Shown here piece by piece: positions 1 to 7,307 of a stretch of 39,165 bases of DNA. A model generated the notes under the pieces. That model ran no database searches. It worked only from the letters and a program-made list of their open reading frames with translations, and was not told where the DNA came from. Origin of the DNA: Gammaproteobacteria bacterium. Its GTDB lineage: Bacteria > Pseudomonadota > Gammaproteobacteria > Pseudomonadales > Azotimanducaceae. The stretch is taken from contig JAPPAV010000059.1 in the NCBI GenBank assembly GCA_026705345.1, forward strand, positions 1 to 39,165. Direction: 5' to 3'. The stretch's first letter is position 1, and every line of letters starts with the position of its first letter. The position numbers were made by a program, and so were the translations under genes.

Positions 1-1054
1 CGAGGAAGAAGCCGAGGATGAACGTCGCGATCAGGATGCAGATGACGATCCCCGTCGGCCCGAACGGCAGGCCGAGAAGCGCGCGTTCGATCAATTCATC
101 GCCGCCGAGGCCGCGTAGCACCAGCGTGAAGCAGACCGCGCCGATGATGGCGCCGAAGATGAACGCCGACGTGCGGGAAGTCTCCTCCACGACTTCCGCC
201 ATCATCTTGCGGTTGACGGAGCCCTTGAGCGCGGCCAGCAGCAGCGCGCCGCCGGCCCCCACACCGGCGGCTTCCGTCGGCGTTGCCAGGCCGAAGAAAA
301 TGCTGCCGAGCACCGCTAGGATCAACAGTGCCGCCGGAACCACTGCCAAGGTCAGGTCCCACGCCGCGCGCAAGGTTATGGGTTGTGCCGGAACGGCCGG
401 AGCATGTCCCGGTTTGAACCAGCCGACGGCCAGCAGATAGACGATGTACAAGCCCCCCAGCAGGACGCCAGGGAACACCGCGCCGAGAAAGAGATCGCCG
501 ACGCTCATCGACATGCGATCAGCCATCACCACCAGCATGATGCTCGGCGGAATGAGGATGCCGAGCGTGCCCACGGCGCACACCGTGCCGGACGCCAAGC
601 GTTTGTCGTAGCCGTGCTCCAGCATCGCCGGCAATCCGAGGAGACCCAGCAGCACCACCGAGGCGCCGATGATTCCGGTGGACGCGGCGAGGAGGACGCC
701 GATGATGGTGACCGTGATGGCGAGGCCGCCGCGCACCGGGCCGAGCAGGCGTGCGAAGGCGGTCAGCAGGCTGCGCGCGATGCCGGAGCGGTCGAGCAGC
801 ACGCCCATGAAGATGAACATGGGCAACGCCACCAGCACCCAGTTCTCCATGACATCCCAGATGCGGTCGACGGTCATCGACGTGTAGAACCAGTCGACGT
901 TCGTGGGGATCGCGAAATCCACCTGAAAGACGATCGCGAATGCCGTGAAGACAACCGCGAGTCCACCTAGCACCCAGGCGATCGGGTAGCCCGAGAAGAC
1001 GAGGCCGATGAACGCGACGATCATCAAGAGCGCGAGAACTTCGGCACCGGTCAT
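1..1054 (-). CDS. dctM: TRAP transporter large permease DctM (partial, 3' end beyond window)
   Basis: Large membrane subunit of a tripartite ATP-independent periplasmic transporter, which imports organic acids using an ion gradient. The reverse strand reads open from an ATG at 1054 to the window edge, giving about 351 residues of a family usually 425-440 long, so the C-terminus is missing. The translation is strongly hydrophobic and has DctM features: the N-terminal stretch MTGAEVLALLMIVAFIGLVF, an LPMFIFMGVLLDRSG segment, and the GILIPPSIMLV segment typical of this family. The start overlaps the stop of dctQ by 4 bp (ATGA), so the two are translationally coupled. Transcription runs dctP, dctQ, dctM. 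Family assignment is secure; the substrate cannot be read from this subunit. Confidence 0.93.
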   Translation of the reverse strand, partial: MTGAEVLALLMIVAFIGLVFSGYPIAWVLGGLAVVFTAFAIVFQVDFAIPTNVDWFYTSMTVDRIWDVMENWVLVALPMFIFMGVLLDRSGIARSLLTAFARLLGPVRGGLAITVTIIGVLLAASTGIIGASVVLLGLLGLPAMLEHGYDKRLASGTVCAVGTLGILIPPSIMLVVMADRMSMSVGDLFLGAVFPGVLLGGLYIVYLLAVGWFKPGHAPAVPAQPITLRAAWDLTLAVVPAALLILAVLGSIFFGLATPTEAAGVGAGGALLLAALKGSVNRKMMAEVVEETSRTSAFIFGAIIGAVCFTLVLRGLGGDELIERALLGLPFGPTGIVICILIATFILGFFL

Positions 1055-1608
1055 GGCGGCCCGTCCGTCAGGTAGGCCCAAAGGCGCGTCAGCCGGGAAG
1101 CAACGGCGAGGAGCAGCAGCAGGAACGCCACGGGCAGCACGCCCTTCAACAGCCAGCGGAACGGCAATCCGCCGGGCGACGAGGAAACCTCCGAGGCGTT
1201 CCAGCTATGGGCAACGAACGGAAACGAGAACCACAATACGACCGCGATGAACGGCAGCAGCAGCAAGAAGGTGCTGTAGAACTCGATCCAGACCTGCAAG
1301 CGCGGCCGCAGTCGCACCGATACGAGGTCGATGCGGATGTGCGCGTCGACCCGGTAGGCGTAGGCGATGGCGATCAGGAACGCCACGGCGTTCAAATGCC
1401 ACTGCAATTCCTCGAGTTCGATACGACCCTCCTGGAAGACGTAGCGAAGGGTGACGTTGACCACGATGACGGCGAGCAGCACGACCCAAAGCCAACTGGC
1501 CGCACGACCGACCACGGTGAGGGCGTGGTCGACCACGCGGGAGAAGCGGGTCTCCGGCAGCTCGATTCCGGTCAAGTTATCGGCACCGGTGTTCGCGGGA
1601 CGGGACAA
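1051..1608 (-). CDS. dctQ: TRAP transporter small permease DctQ
   Basis: Small membrane subunit of the same TRAP transporter; DctQ bridges the periplasmic binding protein and DctM. The 185-residue frame has four hydrophobic segments (near residues 38-58, 72-90, 108-130 and 150-172). Its EELQWHLNAVAF stretch and following RVDAHIRID are typical of DctQ proteins of the keto-acid/chloroaromatic branch. The outermost start is a TTG at 1608 that lies inside the loop of a REP hairpin (1597-1622), so the first residues MSRPANTG are encoded by repeat sequence. The native start may be the TTG at 1575 or a GTG further in. The stop overlaps the dctM ATG by 4 bp. Function is well supported; the N-terminus is not. 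Confidence 0.88.
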   Translation of the reverse strand: MSRPANTGADNLTGIELPETRFSRVVDHALTVVGRAASWLWVVLLAVIVVNVTLRYVFQEGRIELEELQWHLNAVAFLIAIAYAYRVDAHIRIDLVSVRLRPRLQVWIEFYSTFLLLLPFIAVVLWFSFPFVAHSWNASEVSSSPGGLPFRWLLKGVLPVAFLLLLLAVASRLTRLWAYLTDGPP

Positions 1609-1667
1609 GCCCGTCCCCTACGGATCTGTGCCGCACACGCTCGTAGGGGCGGGGCTTGTCCCCGCCC
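1597..1667. repeat. REP pair, locus 1 (between dctP and dctQ)
   Basis: Two REP hairpins with their GTAG feet facing inward. The left copy points to the minus strand: stem GGGACGGG 1597-1604, loop ACAAG, stem CCCGTCCC 1610-1617, CTAC foot 1618-1621. The right copy points to the plus strand: GTAG 1643-1646, stem GGGCGGGG 1647-1654, loop CTTGT, stem CCCCGCCC 1660-1667. The pair separates dctP from dctQ inside one operon, where hairpins often attenuate or stabilise mRNA segments. Orientation differs from loci 2-4, where the feet face outward. Confidence 0.85.
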
Positions 1668-1696
1668 GCATTGGGGAGCGTATGCAGCGAACACAC

Positions 1697-2806
1697 CTAG
1701 AAGTCCTTCGGCAGGTACGCGAGACGCCGCCACTCGCGGTAGACCGCCTGGTAGTTGCGCTGGGAGTCGAGCACCGCCTTGAAGTCGGCATCTGCGGCGG
1801 CTTCCTCGTCGAGCACCTCCTGCGCCGCGCTTTGCAGGACCCGCAACACCTCTTCCGGGAAATAGCTCGCCGATACCCCGAGTTCCGGGAACTCCGCCAC
1901 GACGGGCGCCTGCTGGTACTCGGACAGCCCGAGGCTTCGCCCGACCGAGGCCATGCAGACCGTCTCCAAGAGCTCCCGGTCCGTCGTCGGCAAGCCCTCC
2001 CAAACATCGAGGTTGACCACGAAGTGGGTGGCGCTGAACGGCTGGTGCCAACCCGGGTAGTAGTTGTACTTGGCAATCCGGGAAAAGCCGAGCGCCTGGT
2101 CGGTGATCGGCTGCGCGAACTCCGTCGCGTCGATCACGCCGGTATCCAGTGCCTGGAAGATCTCGCCCGCCGGCAGCATCGTGACCGACGCGCCGACACG
2201 CTGCATGACCTTGCCCCCCAGGCCCGCGAAGCGAATTTTCAGCCCCGCGAGGTCATCCGTGGAATCGAGGGACGTGCGGAACCAGCCCGCGGTCTCGGGC
2301 CCCGAGACGCCGCACAACAGCGGCTTGATGTTGTGCCGGGCGTAGATGCCCTCGGCGAGTTCCCTGCCGCCGCCAAAGTGCCACCAGCCGATGTACGCCC
2401 AGGGCTCGAGCCCGAACGGGGTCGCGCCGAACAACGCCGACGACGGAATCTTGCCCTGGTCGTAGCCAAGCCACGTATACCCGGCCTGCACCTTGCGGTC
2501 GCGCACCGCATCGGTCACCGCGAACGCCGGAACGATCTCTCCCGGATCGTAGAGATCGATTCTCACGCCGCCACCGCTCGCCCGGTCGAGCGCTTCCGCG
2601 AACCAACTCGGCGTCTCCCCGGCGCCCGGTAGATTGCGCGGCGCACTCAACGGCACCCGCCAGTGGATGCGCACCGGGACGCCCTCGTCCGAAGTCGTCG
2701 CCACGACTGTCCCACCACTGCCCGGCCCTCGGAGTGCCAAACTCAACAGCAATCCGACAATCAAAGCCACCGCAGCGAAAACCAACGCCGCCCGCTTGGA
2801 AATCAC
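1697..2806 (-). CDS. dctP: TRAP transporter substrate-binding protein DctP
   Basis: Periplasmic solute receptor of the TRAP system, 369 residues. A membrane-anchor or signal segment (about residues 7-27) is followed by a mature domain. The GLKIRFAGLGGKVMQRVGAS block, the PAGEIFQALDTGVIDATEF block and YYPGWHQP resemble the branch that binds 2-oxo acids and related carboxylates (TakP-like). The Arg of KIRF is the expected carboxylate-binding residue. The start is GTG at 2806, with a TTGGA ribosome-binding-like sequence just upstream. The gene is first in the operon, so its promoter should lie in 2807-2900, shared with the divergent toxin-antitoxin pair. Nearby hydroxyacid dehydrogenases fit a keto or hydroxy acid substrate, but that is inference. 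Confidence 0.92.
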   Translation of the reverse strand: MISKRAALVFAAVALIVGLLLSLALRGPGSGGTVVATTSDEGVPVRIHWRVPLSAPRNLPGAGETPSWFAEALDRASGGGVRIDLYDPGEIVPAFAVTDAVRDRKVQAGYTWLGYDQGKIPSSALFGATPFGLEPWAYIGWWHFGGGRELAEGIYARHNIKPLLCGVSGPETAGWFRTSLDSTDDLAGLKIRFAGLGGKVMQRVGASVTMLPAGEIFQALDTGVIDATEFAQPITDQALGFSRIAKYNYYPGWHQPFSATHFVVNLDVWEGLPTTDRELLETVCMASVGRSLGLSEYQQAPVVAEFPELGVSASYFPEEVLRVLQSAAQEVLDEEAAADADFKAVLDSQRNYQAVYREWRRLAYLPKDF

Positions 2807-2901
2807 TTGCGTCCAACCACCTCCATCCGTTGTTGCATTGCGTACTTGATCGCGCCGGGCAGGTCAAGCGCATCAAACCAGAGAGCGTTGATACGCGACC
2901 G

Positions 2902-2926
2902 CGCTGACATTAATCTAATGTCAGCG
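2902..2926. promoter_or_regulatory. Perfect palindrome, probable antitoxin operator
   Basis: Left arm CGCTGACATTA (2902-2912), spacer ATC, right arm TAATGTCAGCG (2916-2926): 11-bp arms with no mismatch. It ends about 20 nt before the antitoxin start and covers a possible upstream ATG at 2918. Ribbon-helix-helix antitoxins usually repress their own operon by binding such dyads, so this is the likely operator. A terminator is less likely because no T-run follows on either strand. Confidence 0.75.
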
Positions 2927-2947
2927 ACATTCAACGGGATGTTGAGC

Positions 2948-3169
2948 ATGAGCCAGATCTCCGCACGCCTGCCCGACCGGCTGGTCAAAGGATTGGACGC
3001 CGCTGCCACCACGTTGAAACGCAGCCGCGCCGAGATCATTCGCCAAGCCGTGGAACGATACCTCGAGGACTTTGACGACCTCGCCGTCGCCGTGGAACGG
3101 CTACGCGATCCGTCTGATCCAGTCCTAGAGTGGGATCAAGTGAAGCGTGAGCTTCTCACTAAGGATTAA
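2948..3169 (+). CDS. Ribbon-helix-helix antitoxin (CopG/ParD-like)
   Basis: Seventy-three-residue protein that should bind DNA as a dimer through its N-terminal ribbon-helix-helix domain and neutralise the downstream toxin with its C-terminus. The sequence starts MSQISARLPDRLVKGLDAAA, with the alternating strand residues (QISARLP) and then two helices (residues about 12-25 and 27-42, including RSRAEIIRQAVERYL). The acidic tail DFDDLAVAVERL is typical of the toxin-wrapping part. The start is taken as ATG 2948 because the motif begins immediately after it; ATG 2939 would add three residues. Its 3' end overlaps the toxin gene by 23 bp, the usual coupled arrangement. Autoregulation through the palindrome at 2902-2926 is likely. 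Confidence 0.85.
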   Translation: MSQISARLPDRLVKGLDAAATTLKRSRAEIIRQAVERYLEDFDDLAVAVERLRDPSDPVLEWDQVKRELLTKD

Positions 3170-3404
3170 GGCGAGTGCCGCCCAGGAACTAGAACGGGTG
3201 CCGCAGTCCCATCGGCTCCGCATCGTCGCCGCCATTGACCGCTTGGCGGACTACCCACTGGCAGGCAGCGCGCTCAAGGGTGACCTTCGGGGCCTCCGGC
3301 GATTGCGCGTCGGCGACTATCGAATCCTCTACGAAGTGCGGAACAACGATCTCGTCGTACTCGTCGTGCGCATCGCACACCGCCGCGATGCGTACCGACA
3401 CTAG
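3147..3404 (+). CDS. RelE/ParE-family toxin
   Basis: Eighty-five-residue basic protein of the RelE/ParE fold, the toxin half of a type II toxin-antitoxin pair. Visible family features are the N-terminal SLRIKASAAQELERVP strand-helix, the central LKGDLRGLRRLRVGDYRILY block and the C-terminal VVRIAHRRDAYR block. That last block contains an Arg (R75) and Tyr (Y83) at the places used by RelE-type ribosome-dependent mRNA interferases. This favours RelE activity over ParE gyrase inhibition, though sequence alone does not settle it. The start is GTG 3147, inside the antitoxin gene. The stop lies 7 bp from the convergent stop of the cyclase gene. Confidence 0.87.
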   Translation: MSFSLRIKASAAQELERVPQSHRLRIVAAIDRLADYPLAGSALKGDLRGLRRLRVGDYRILYEVRNNDLVVLVVRIAHRRDAYRH

Positions 3405-3411
3405 CCCCCTC

Positions 3412-4353
3412 TCACCGAATCGCCACCGGATTGATGATCATCTGCACGGCGCCCTTGATCTTGGCGTGGCCGAGCACGAACAGGAACTCGAACGCCTCGT
3501 CCCGCACCAGCGGCCCGGTATTCATGACTTCCAGGATGTAGATGCCGTTCTCCATGAGCAGGGTCACGTGGCCCTGGAACGGCCGGTCCGGGTTCTCGGG
3601 CGGGACGACATCCAGTCCCCAGGTGTCCGCGCCAGCGGCGACGACGTTGCGACTGGCGAGGTAGTCGGCCACATCCTCCGCCATGCCCGGCTCCCCGGCC
3701 ACCCACGCTTGGGGATCTGCGGCGAGCATGCCCTCGGTCCAGCCCGTGTGGAATAGCACCACGTCCCCTTCGCGAATCGGCGTGCCTTGTTTTTCCTCGA
3801 CGGCCTGCACGTCCGCCGTCGTGAAGAACTGGCCCGCCTGCATGACCTCGACGCCCGCATGGCCCGCCATGTCCAGCACCACGCCCCGGGCGACGATGGG
3901 CGGAATCTTGTCGATGCCGAGTTTGGTGAGTCCCGTTATTTCCGCGAAATCCTCGGCGCGGTTGCAGTTGTAGTAGACGCCGCCGGGTGCGCCCAAGTGG
4001 CCGAGGCCATCGATTTGCGAGCCGATTCCGAGCCAGGTCTGCACCAAATCGTCGTTGTAGGCCATATTCGGGAACGCCGCCCTGCCCTGCTGCTGACCGG
4101 GCTGGACCACCTGCAACGCCAACCCACGGGGCGGGAACGCCGGCGTGGCGGAATCGATCGTGATCCCGAGGCTGTAGGTCTTGCCCGTCTTGATGAGCCT
4201 GGACGCCGCGAGAACGCTCTCGGCCGTGATCAGGTTGGCGCTGCCGATCTCGTCGGCCTCGCCCCATTTGGATGGCTCGCAGTCCTTCTCCGCCGCCGTC
4301 ACCGACAGCCCGCAGACGGCCAATGCCAATACCGAGAATCTAGCCGTAGTCAT
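3412..4353 (-). CDS. Exported cyclase-family metal-dependent hydrolase
   Basis: Member of the cyclase/kynurenine-formamidase-like family (PF04199), 313 residues. The start is ATG 4353, preceded by a strong GGGGAGGA ribosome-binding site. It opens a signal peptide (MTTARFSVLALAVCGLSVTA, cleavage probably before AEKDC), so the enzyme should act in the periplasm. The metal-site region reads GSQIDGLGHLG (residues 111-121). Asp115 and His119 are kept, but the first His of the classical HxGTHxDxPxH signature is replaced by Gln113, as in some subfamilies. Family substrates include N-formylkynurenine and cyclic amides or lactones; the real substrate is unknown. The gene lies 66 bp downstream of the hydroxyacid dehydrogenase on the same strand and may share its transcript. 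Confidence 0.82.
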   Translation of the reverse strand: MTTARFSVLALAVCGLSVTAAEKDCEPSKWGEADEIGSANLITAESVLAASRLIKTGKTYSLGITIDSATPAFPPRGLALQVVQPGQQQGRAAFPNMAYNDDLVQTWLGIGSQIDGLGHLGAPGGVYYNCNRAEDFAEITGLTKLGIDKIPPIVARGVVLDMAGHAGVEVMQAGQFFTTADVQAVEEKQGTPIREGDVVLFHTGWTEGMLAADPQAWVAGEPGMAEDVADYLASRNVVAAGADTWGLDVVPPENPDRPFQGHVTLLMENGIYILEVMNTGPLVRDEAFEFLFVLGHAKIKGAVQMIINPVAIR

Positions 4354-4419
4354 GCCTGGTCCTCCCCACGATTCTCGGTTCATTGTGTCAGCACCGGCGA
4401 CGAATGTCGCCGTGCGAGG

Positions 4420-5409
4420 CTAGTACCACAGGGCCTTGTCAACCACGTTGCGCAGGGGTTCGCCGGCAAGGAACCGCCGCGCGTTCTCGGCTAGCAGCGC
4501 ATAACGCCGTTCCGGAATATCGGCAGCCTCCGCGACAGCGACGTGCGGCGTGATCAGCACGTTTTCCATCCGCCAGAGGGGGTGGTCGGCGGGCAACGGC
4601 TCAATCTCGAAGACATCGAGGCCAGCACCCGCGATTTCGCCTCCGGCCAGCGCGGTCGTCAGGTCGTCGAGCTTGGCGGTCATGCCGCGGCCGATGTTGA
4701 TGAAATACGCGGTCGGCTTCATTCGACCAAAACGGTCGGCGTTCCACATGAATTCGGTCTCCGGCGTATGCGGTGCGGTGGTTACCACGAAGTCCGCCGT
4801 CGGCAGGAGCTCGTCGAGTGCCGACGGCGCGTGGATCGCCGCCGGACAGTCGTGTTCGGGTCGCGGGTCGACGCCGACCACCGTGGCGCCGAGCGCCGCG
4901 CACAAGCGCGCGGTCTCCGCCCCGATGCCGCCAACCCCGTTGATCAGCACGGTCGATCCAGCCACATTGACGTAGCCGTGCTTGCGGGCGCGCGGATCCC
5001 AACGTCCCGCCCTCTGGGCGTCCATGTAGTAGGCAAGGCCCCTGGACAAGGCCAGCATCAGCATGAGGATGTGGTGCGCGATGTGGTCCGAGTAGATGCC
5101 GCGGGGATTGGTGACCACCACCAGGTGATCGACCAGTTCCCGGTAGTAGTAGCCGGGAAACGGCCCGGCGAACGGGTTCTGCAGCCAGCGCAGGTTCTGG
5201 GCCAAGGGCAGCATCGACGGCGACACCCAGCCGTAGGCGGCATCCACGTCTGCCAGGACCGCCCGCACGGCGGCATCGTTCTCCAAGACGGCTACATCGA
5301 GACCGGGCACATCCTTGACCAGGCGCTCGGCCCACGAGCGCATGTCGTCGTTGACCGGCGGCAACATGGCGAACAGTGGCTTCCGGCCCAGGCTTGAGTT
5401 TTTCTTCAT
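4420..5409 (-). CDS. D-2-hydroxyacid dehydrogenase (NAD(P)-dependent)
   Basis: Cytoplasmic oxidoreductase of the D-isomer-specific 2-hydroxyacid dehydrogenase family, 329 residues, interconverting 2-hydroxy and 2-oxo acids. The Rossmann motif GVGGIG is at residues 158-163, followed about 20 residues later by Asp171, which suggests a preference for NAD. The catalytic set is present: Arg241 (NIGRG), Glu270 (before PLP) and His289 (ITPHVA). The start is ATG 5409, with a GGAGAG ribosome-binding site 6-7 nt upstream. Next to a keto-acid-type TRAP importer and an Ldh-family dehydrogenase, it probably takes part in hydroxy/keto acid use. The exact substrate (glyoxylate, hydroxypyruvate or other) cannot be told. 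Confidence 0.9.
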   Translation of the reverse strand: MKKNSSLGRKPLFAMLPPVNDDMRSWAERLVKDVPGLDVAVLENDAAVRAVLADVDAAYGWVSPSMLPLAQNLRWLQNPFAGPFPGYYYRELVDHLVVVTNPRGIYSDHIAHHILMLMLALSRGLAYYMDAQRAGRWDPRARKHGYVNVAGSTVLINGVGGIGAETARLCAALGATVVGVDPRPEHDCPAAIHAPSALDELLPTADFVVTTAPHTPETEFMWNADRFGRMKPTAYFINIGRGMTAKLDDLTTALAGGEIAGAGLDVFEIEPLPADHPLWRMENVLITPHVAVAEAADIPERRYALLAENARRFLAGEPLRNVVDKALWY

Positions 5410-5467
5410 CTCGGACTCTCCGTCAAAACCGGATGCACTATGCTAACAACGCGACGGGGCACGGGCG

Positions 5468-5878
5468 TTGGCAGTGGAGTACCTGAACCTGCTAACCACA
5501 TCGAAGGGCGCATTCGCCTGCGCCTCGATGGCCTGTACGGCACTCGTCTTCCTCCTTGCGCCCATTCGGCAGCCAACACGATCCGTCTGGAACCTCGACA
5601 ACGAAACCCTCAATGCGGTTTTTGGTGGAATAGCCGCCTCGGCCGGTTTCCTCGCCATCGGGAACTGGTGCCTTCCAGATGGAACCCGGCTATTCGAGGC
5701 CGCCGCGGCGCTGGGGCTGGTCGGGGCGGTGTCGGCCTACCGCTGGCGCAGACGGCTGCAGTCGTTGACCGGAGACGTGGATGCCTTCAATCGGGCCAAT
5801 GGCAGGCTCGCGGTCTGGCGTTGGGGCCTGGTACCCGTATCCGTCGTACTAGTGACGTACACGTCGCTGTTTTCCTGA
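5468..5878 (+). CDS. Small hypothetical membrane protein
   Basis: A 136-residue open frame I do not recognise. It has four hydrophobic stretches (about residues 15-31, 49-65, 77-92 and 119-135). Between the third and fourth is a basic cytoplasmic-like stretch RWRRRLQSLTGD. The protein would be a four-helix inner-membrane protein. The start could be TTG 5468 or GTG 5474; neither has a good ribosome-binding site. The gene is divergent from the hydroxyacid dehydrogenase and lies 104 bp before the Ldh-family gene on the same strand. The segment pattern makes it a plausible gene, but it has no known domain. Confidence 0.5.
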   Translation: MAVEYLNLLTTSKGAFACASMACTALVFLLAPIRQPTRSVWNLDNETLNAVFGGIAASAGFLAIGNWCLPDGTRLFEAAAALGLVGAVSAYRWRRRLQSLTGDVDAFNRANGRLAVWRWGLVPVSVVLVTYTSLFS

Positions 5879-5982
5879 TCGGGAACCACTCCATCCGCCA
5901 CCGATTGCGTGTGCCGAATCGGCGCTTTCCGTCTATGCTTACGCGCTTTGCCCAGCGACGCCCACGCTAGGAGGAAGACCGG

Positions 5983-7056
5983 ATGCTCGAACGGTTCAAG
6001 GTTCCGGAGGACGTCGCGGTTCGCGTCCCCCACGCGACCATGCGCCAAGCCGTGGAGGCCATTTTCAGCGCCCTGGGCATGACCGAATCGGATGCCGCGA
6101 AGTGCGCGGATCCATTGATCTACGCGGACGTGCGCGGCATCGATTCCCACGGCGTCAGCAACATGATGCGCGCCTACGTCGCCGGTCTGAAAGGCGGCTA
6201 CATCAACCCGACGCCTGCCATGGACCGAGTGCGCGACTTCCCGGCCGCCGTCTCGGTGGACGGCGATCGGGGGCTCGGGCTCGGCCAAGGCAAGGAACTC
6301 ATGCAACTGGCCTGCGAGCGCGCCAAGGACAACGGCGTCGGGGTTGTGACCGCGTTCAACAGCGGCCACTACGGCGCAGCGGCCTACTACGCCCACCTCG
6401 CCCTCGAACACGACATGGTCGGCGTGTCCATGACCTCCGGCGGCTTGCAAGTGGCACCCACCCAAGGCGCCGAACCGCTGCTGGGCCTGAATCCCCTTGG
6501 CATTGCGGCCCCGTCGAACCAAGAGCCGCCGTTCATCTTCGACGCCTCGATGAGTTCCGTCGCCGGCAACAAGATTCAGCTCTTGCGGAGACTCGGCAAC
6601 AAGGTCCTGCCCGGTTGGATCACCGACGCCGAGGGCGCGCCGGTGATGGACGAGGTCGACGTGCCGGACCGGTACCTGATGCTTCCCCTAGGCGGAACCC
6701 GGGACATCGGCTCGCACAAGGGCTTCGGCCTATCGATGCTCGTCGAGATTCTCTGCAAGACGCTGCCGGGGACCGGCGCCGGCCCGCACCGCCGCCAAGG
6801 CTCCGGGCACTACTTCATGGCCTACAACATCGCCGCGTTCGCCGACGTCGACGTATTCAAGGCGGACATGGATGCCTATCTGCGCTCGATCCTCGACTGC
6901 AAACCCGCGCCGGGCGAGTCGCGGGTGGTCTACGCGGGCTTCCCCGAACACGAAACCGAGATCGACCGGCGCGCGAACGGCATCCCGTACCACCCGGAAG
7001 TGATCCAGTGGTTCAAGGACGTCATGGAGCAACTGGAGATCGCCTCGCCGTTGTAG
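5983..7056 (+). CDS. Ldh-family oxidoreductase (malate/L-lactate/ureidoglycolate dehydrogenase type)
   Basis: NAD(P)-dependent dehydrogenase of the Ldh_2 family (PF02615), 357 residues, a fold unrelated to classical malate dehydrogenases. Members oxidise malate, L-sulfolactate, ureidoglycolate or 2,3-diketogulonate. Family motifs are visible: DVRGIDSHGV with the catalytic His (residue 56), the nucleotide-binding NSGHYGAAAYYA, and GTRDIGSHKGFGLSMLVE. The start is ATG 5983, with a strong AGGAGGAAG ribosome-binding site. It is probably part of the same hydroxyacid-use neighbourhood as the TRAP system and D-2-hydroxyacid dehydrogenase. The substrate is not decidable from sequence. Confidence 0.9.
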   Translation: MLERFKVPEDVAVRVPHATMRQAVEAIFSALGMTESDAAKCADPLIYADVRGIDSHGVSNMMRAYVAGLKGGYINPTPAMDRVRDFPAAVSVDGDRGLGLGQGKELMQLACERAKDNGVGVVTAFNSGHYGAAAYYAHLALEHDMVGVSMTSGGLQVAPTQGAEPLLGLNPLGIAAPSNQEPPFIFDASMSSVAGNKIQLLRRLGNKVLPGWITDAEGAPVMDEVDVPDRYLMLPLGGTRDIGSHKGFGLSMLVEILCKTLPGTGAGPHRRQGSGHYFMAYNIAAFADVDVFKADMDAYLRSILDCKPAPGESRVVYAGFPEHETEIDRRANGIPYHPEVIQWFKDVMEQLEIASPL

Positions 7057-7307
7057 CGGCAGCCGCGACGTCACCGGGCTGCCAACGACTTGCCCCCGGC
7101 CCACGCCGGTTCACCTCATTCGACGGTCTCAATGCGTTCGATGCCGCCGAACGCGATCCGACCCTGCTCGGCGCCCCCTCACGCCGGGCGAGACTCCGGC
7201 ACCTTGGAGCGGCACCGGACGTCGAGAAGCTGGAAAGTCCTCTCCGCGCCAGATCCTCCAGAAGGGGATGCCGTGGCGCGCGAGTTGGGATCCTCGGGTC
7301 GAACGCC

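Noticed and set aside
7058-7083. Hairpin GGCAGCC...GGCTGCC after the Ldh-family gene as a terminator
   Set aside because: Seven-bp stem with a 12-nt loop and no T-run; too weak to call.
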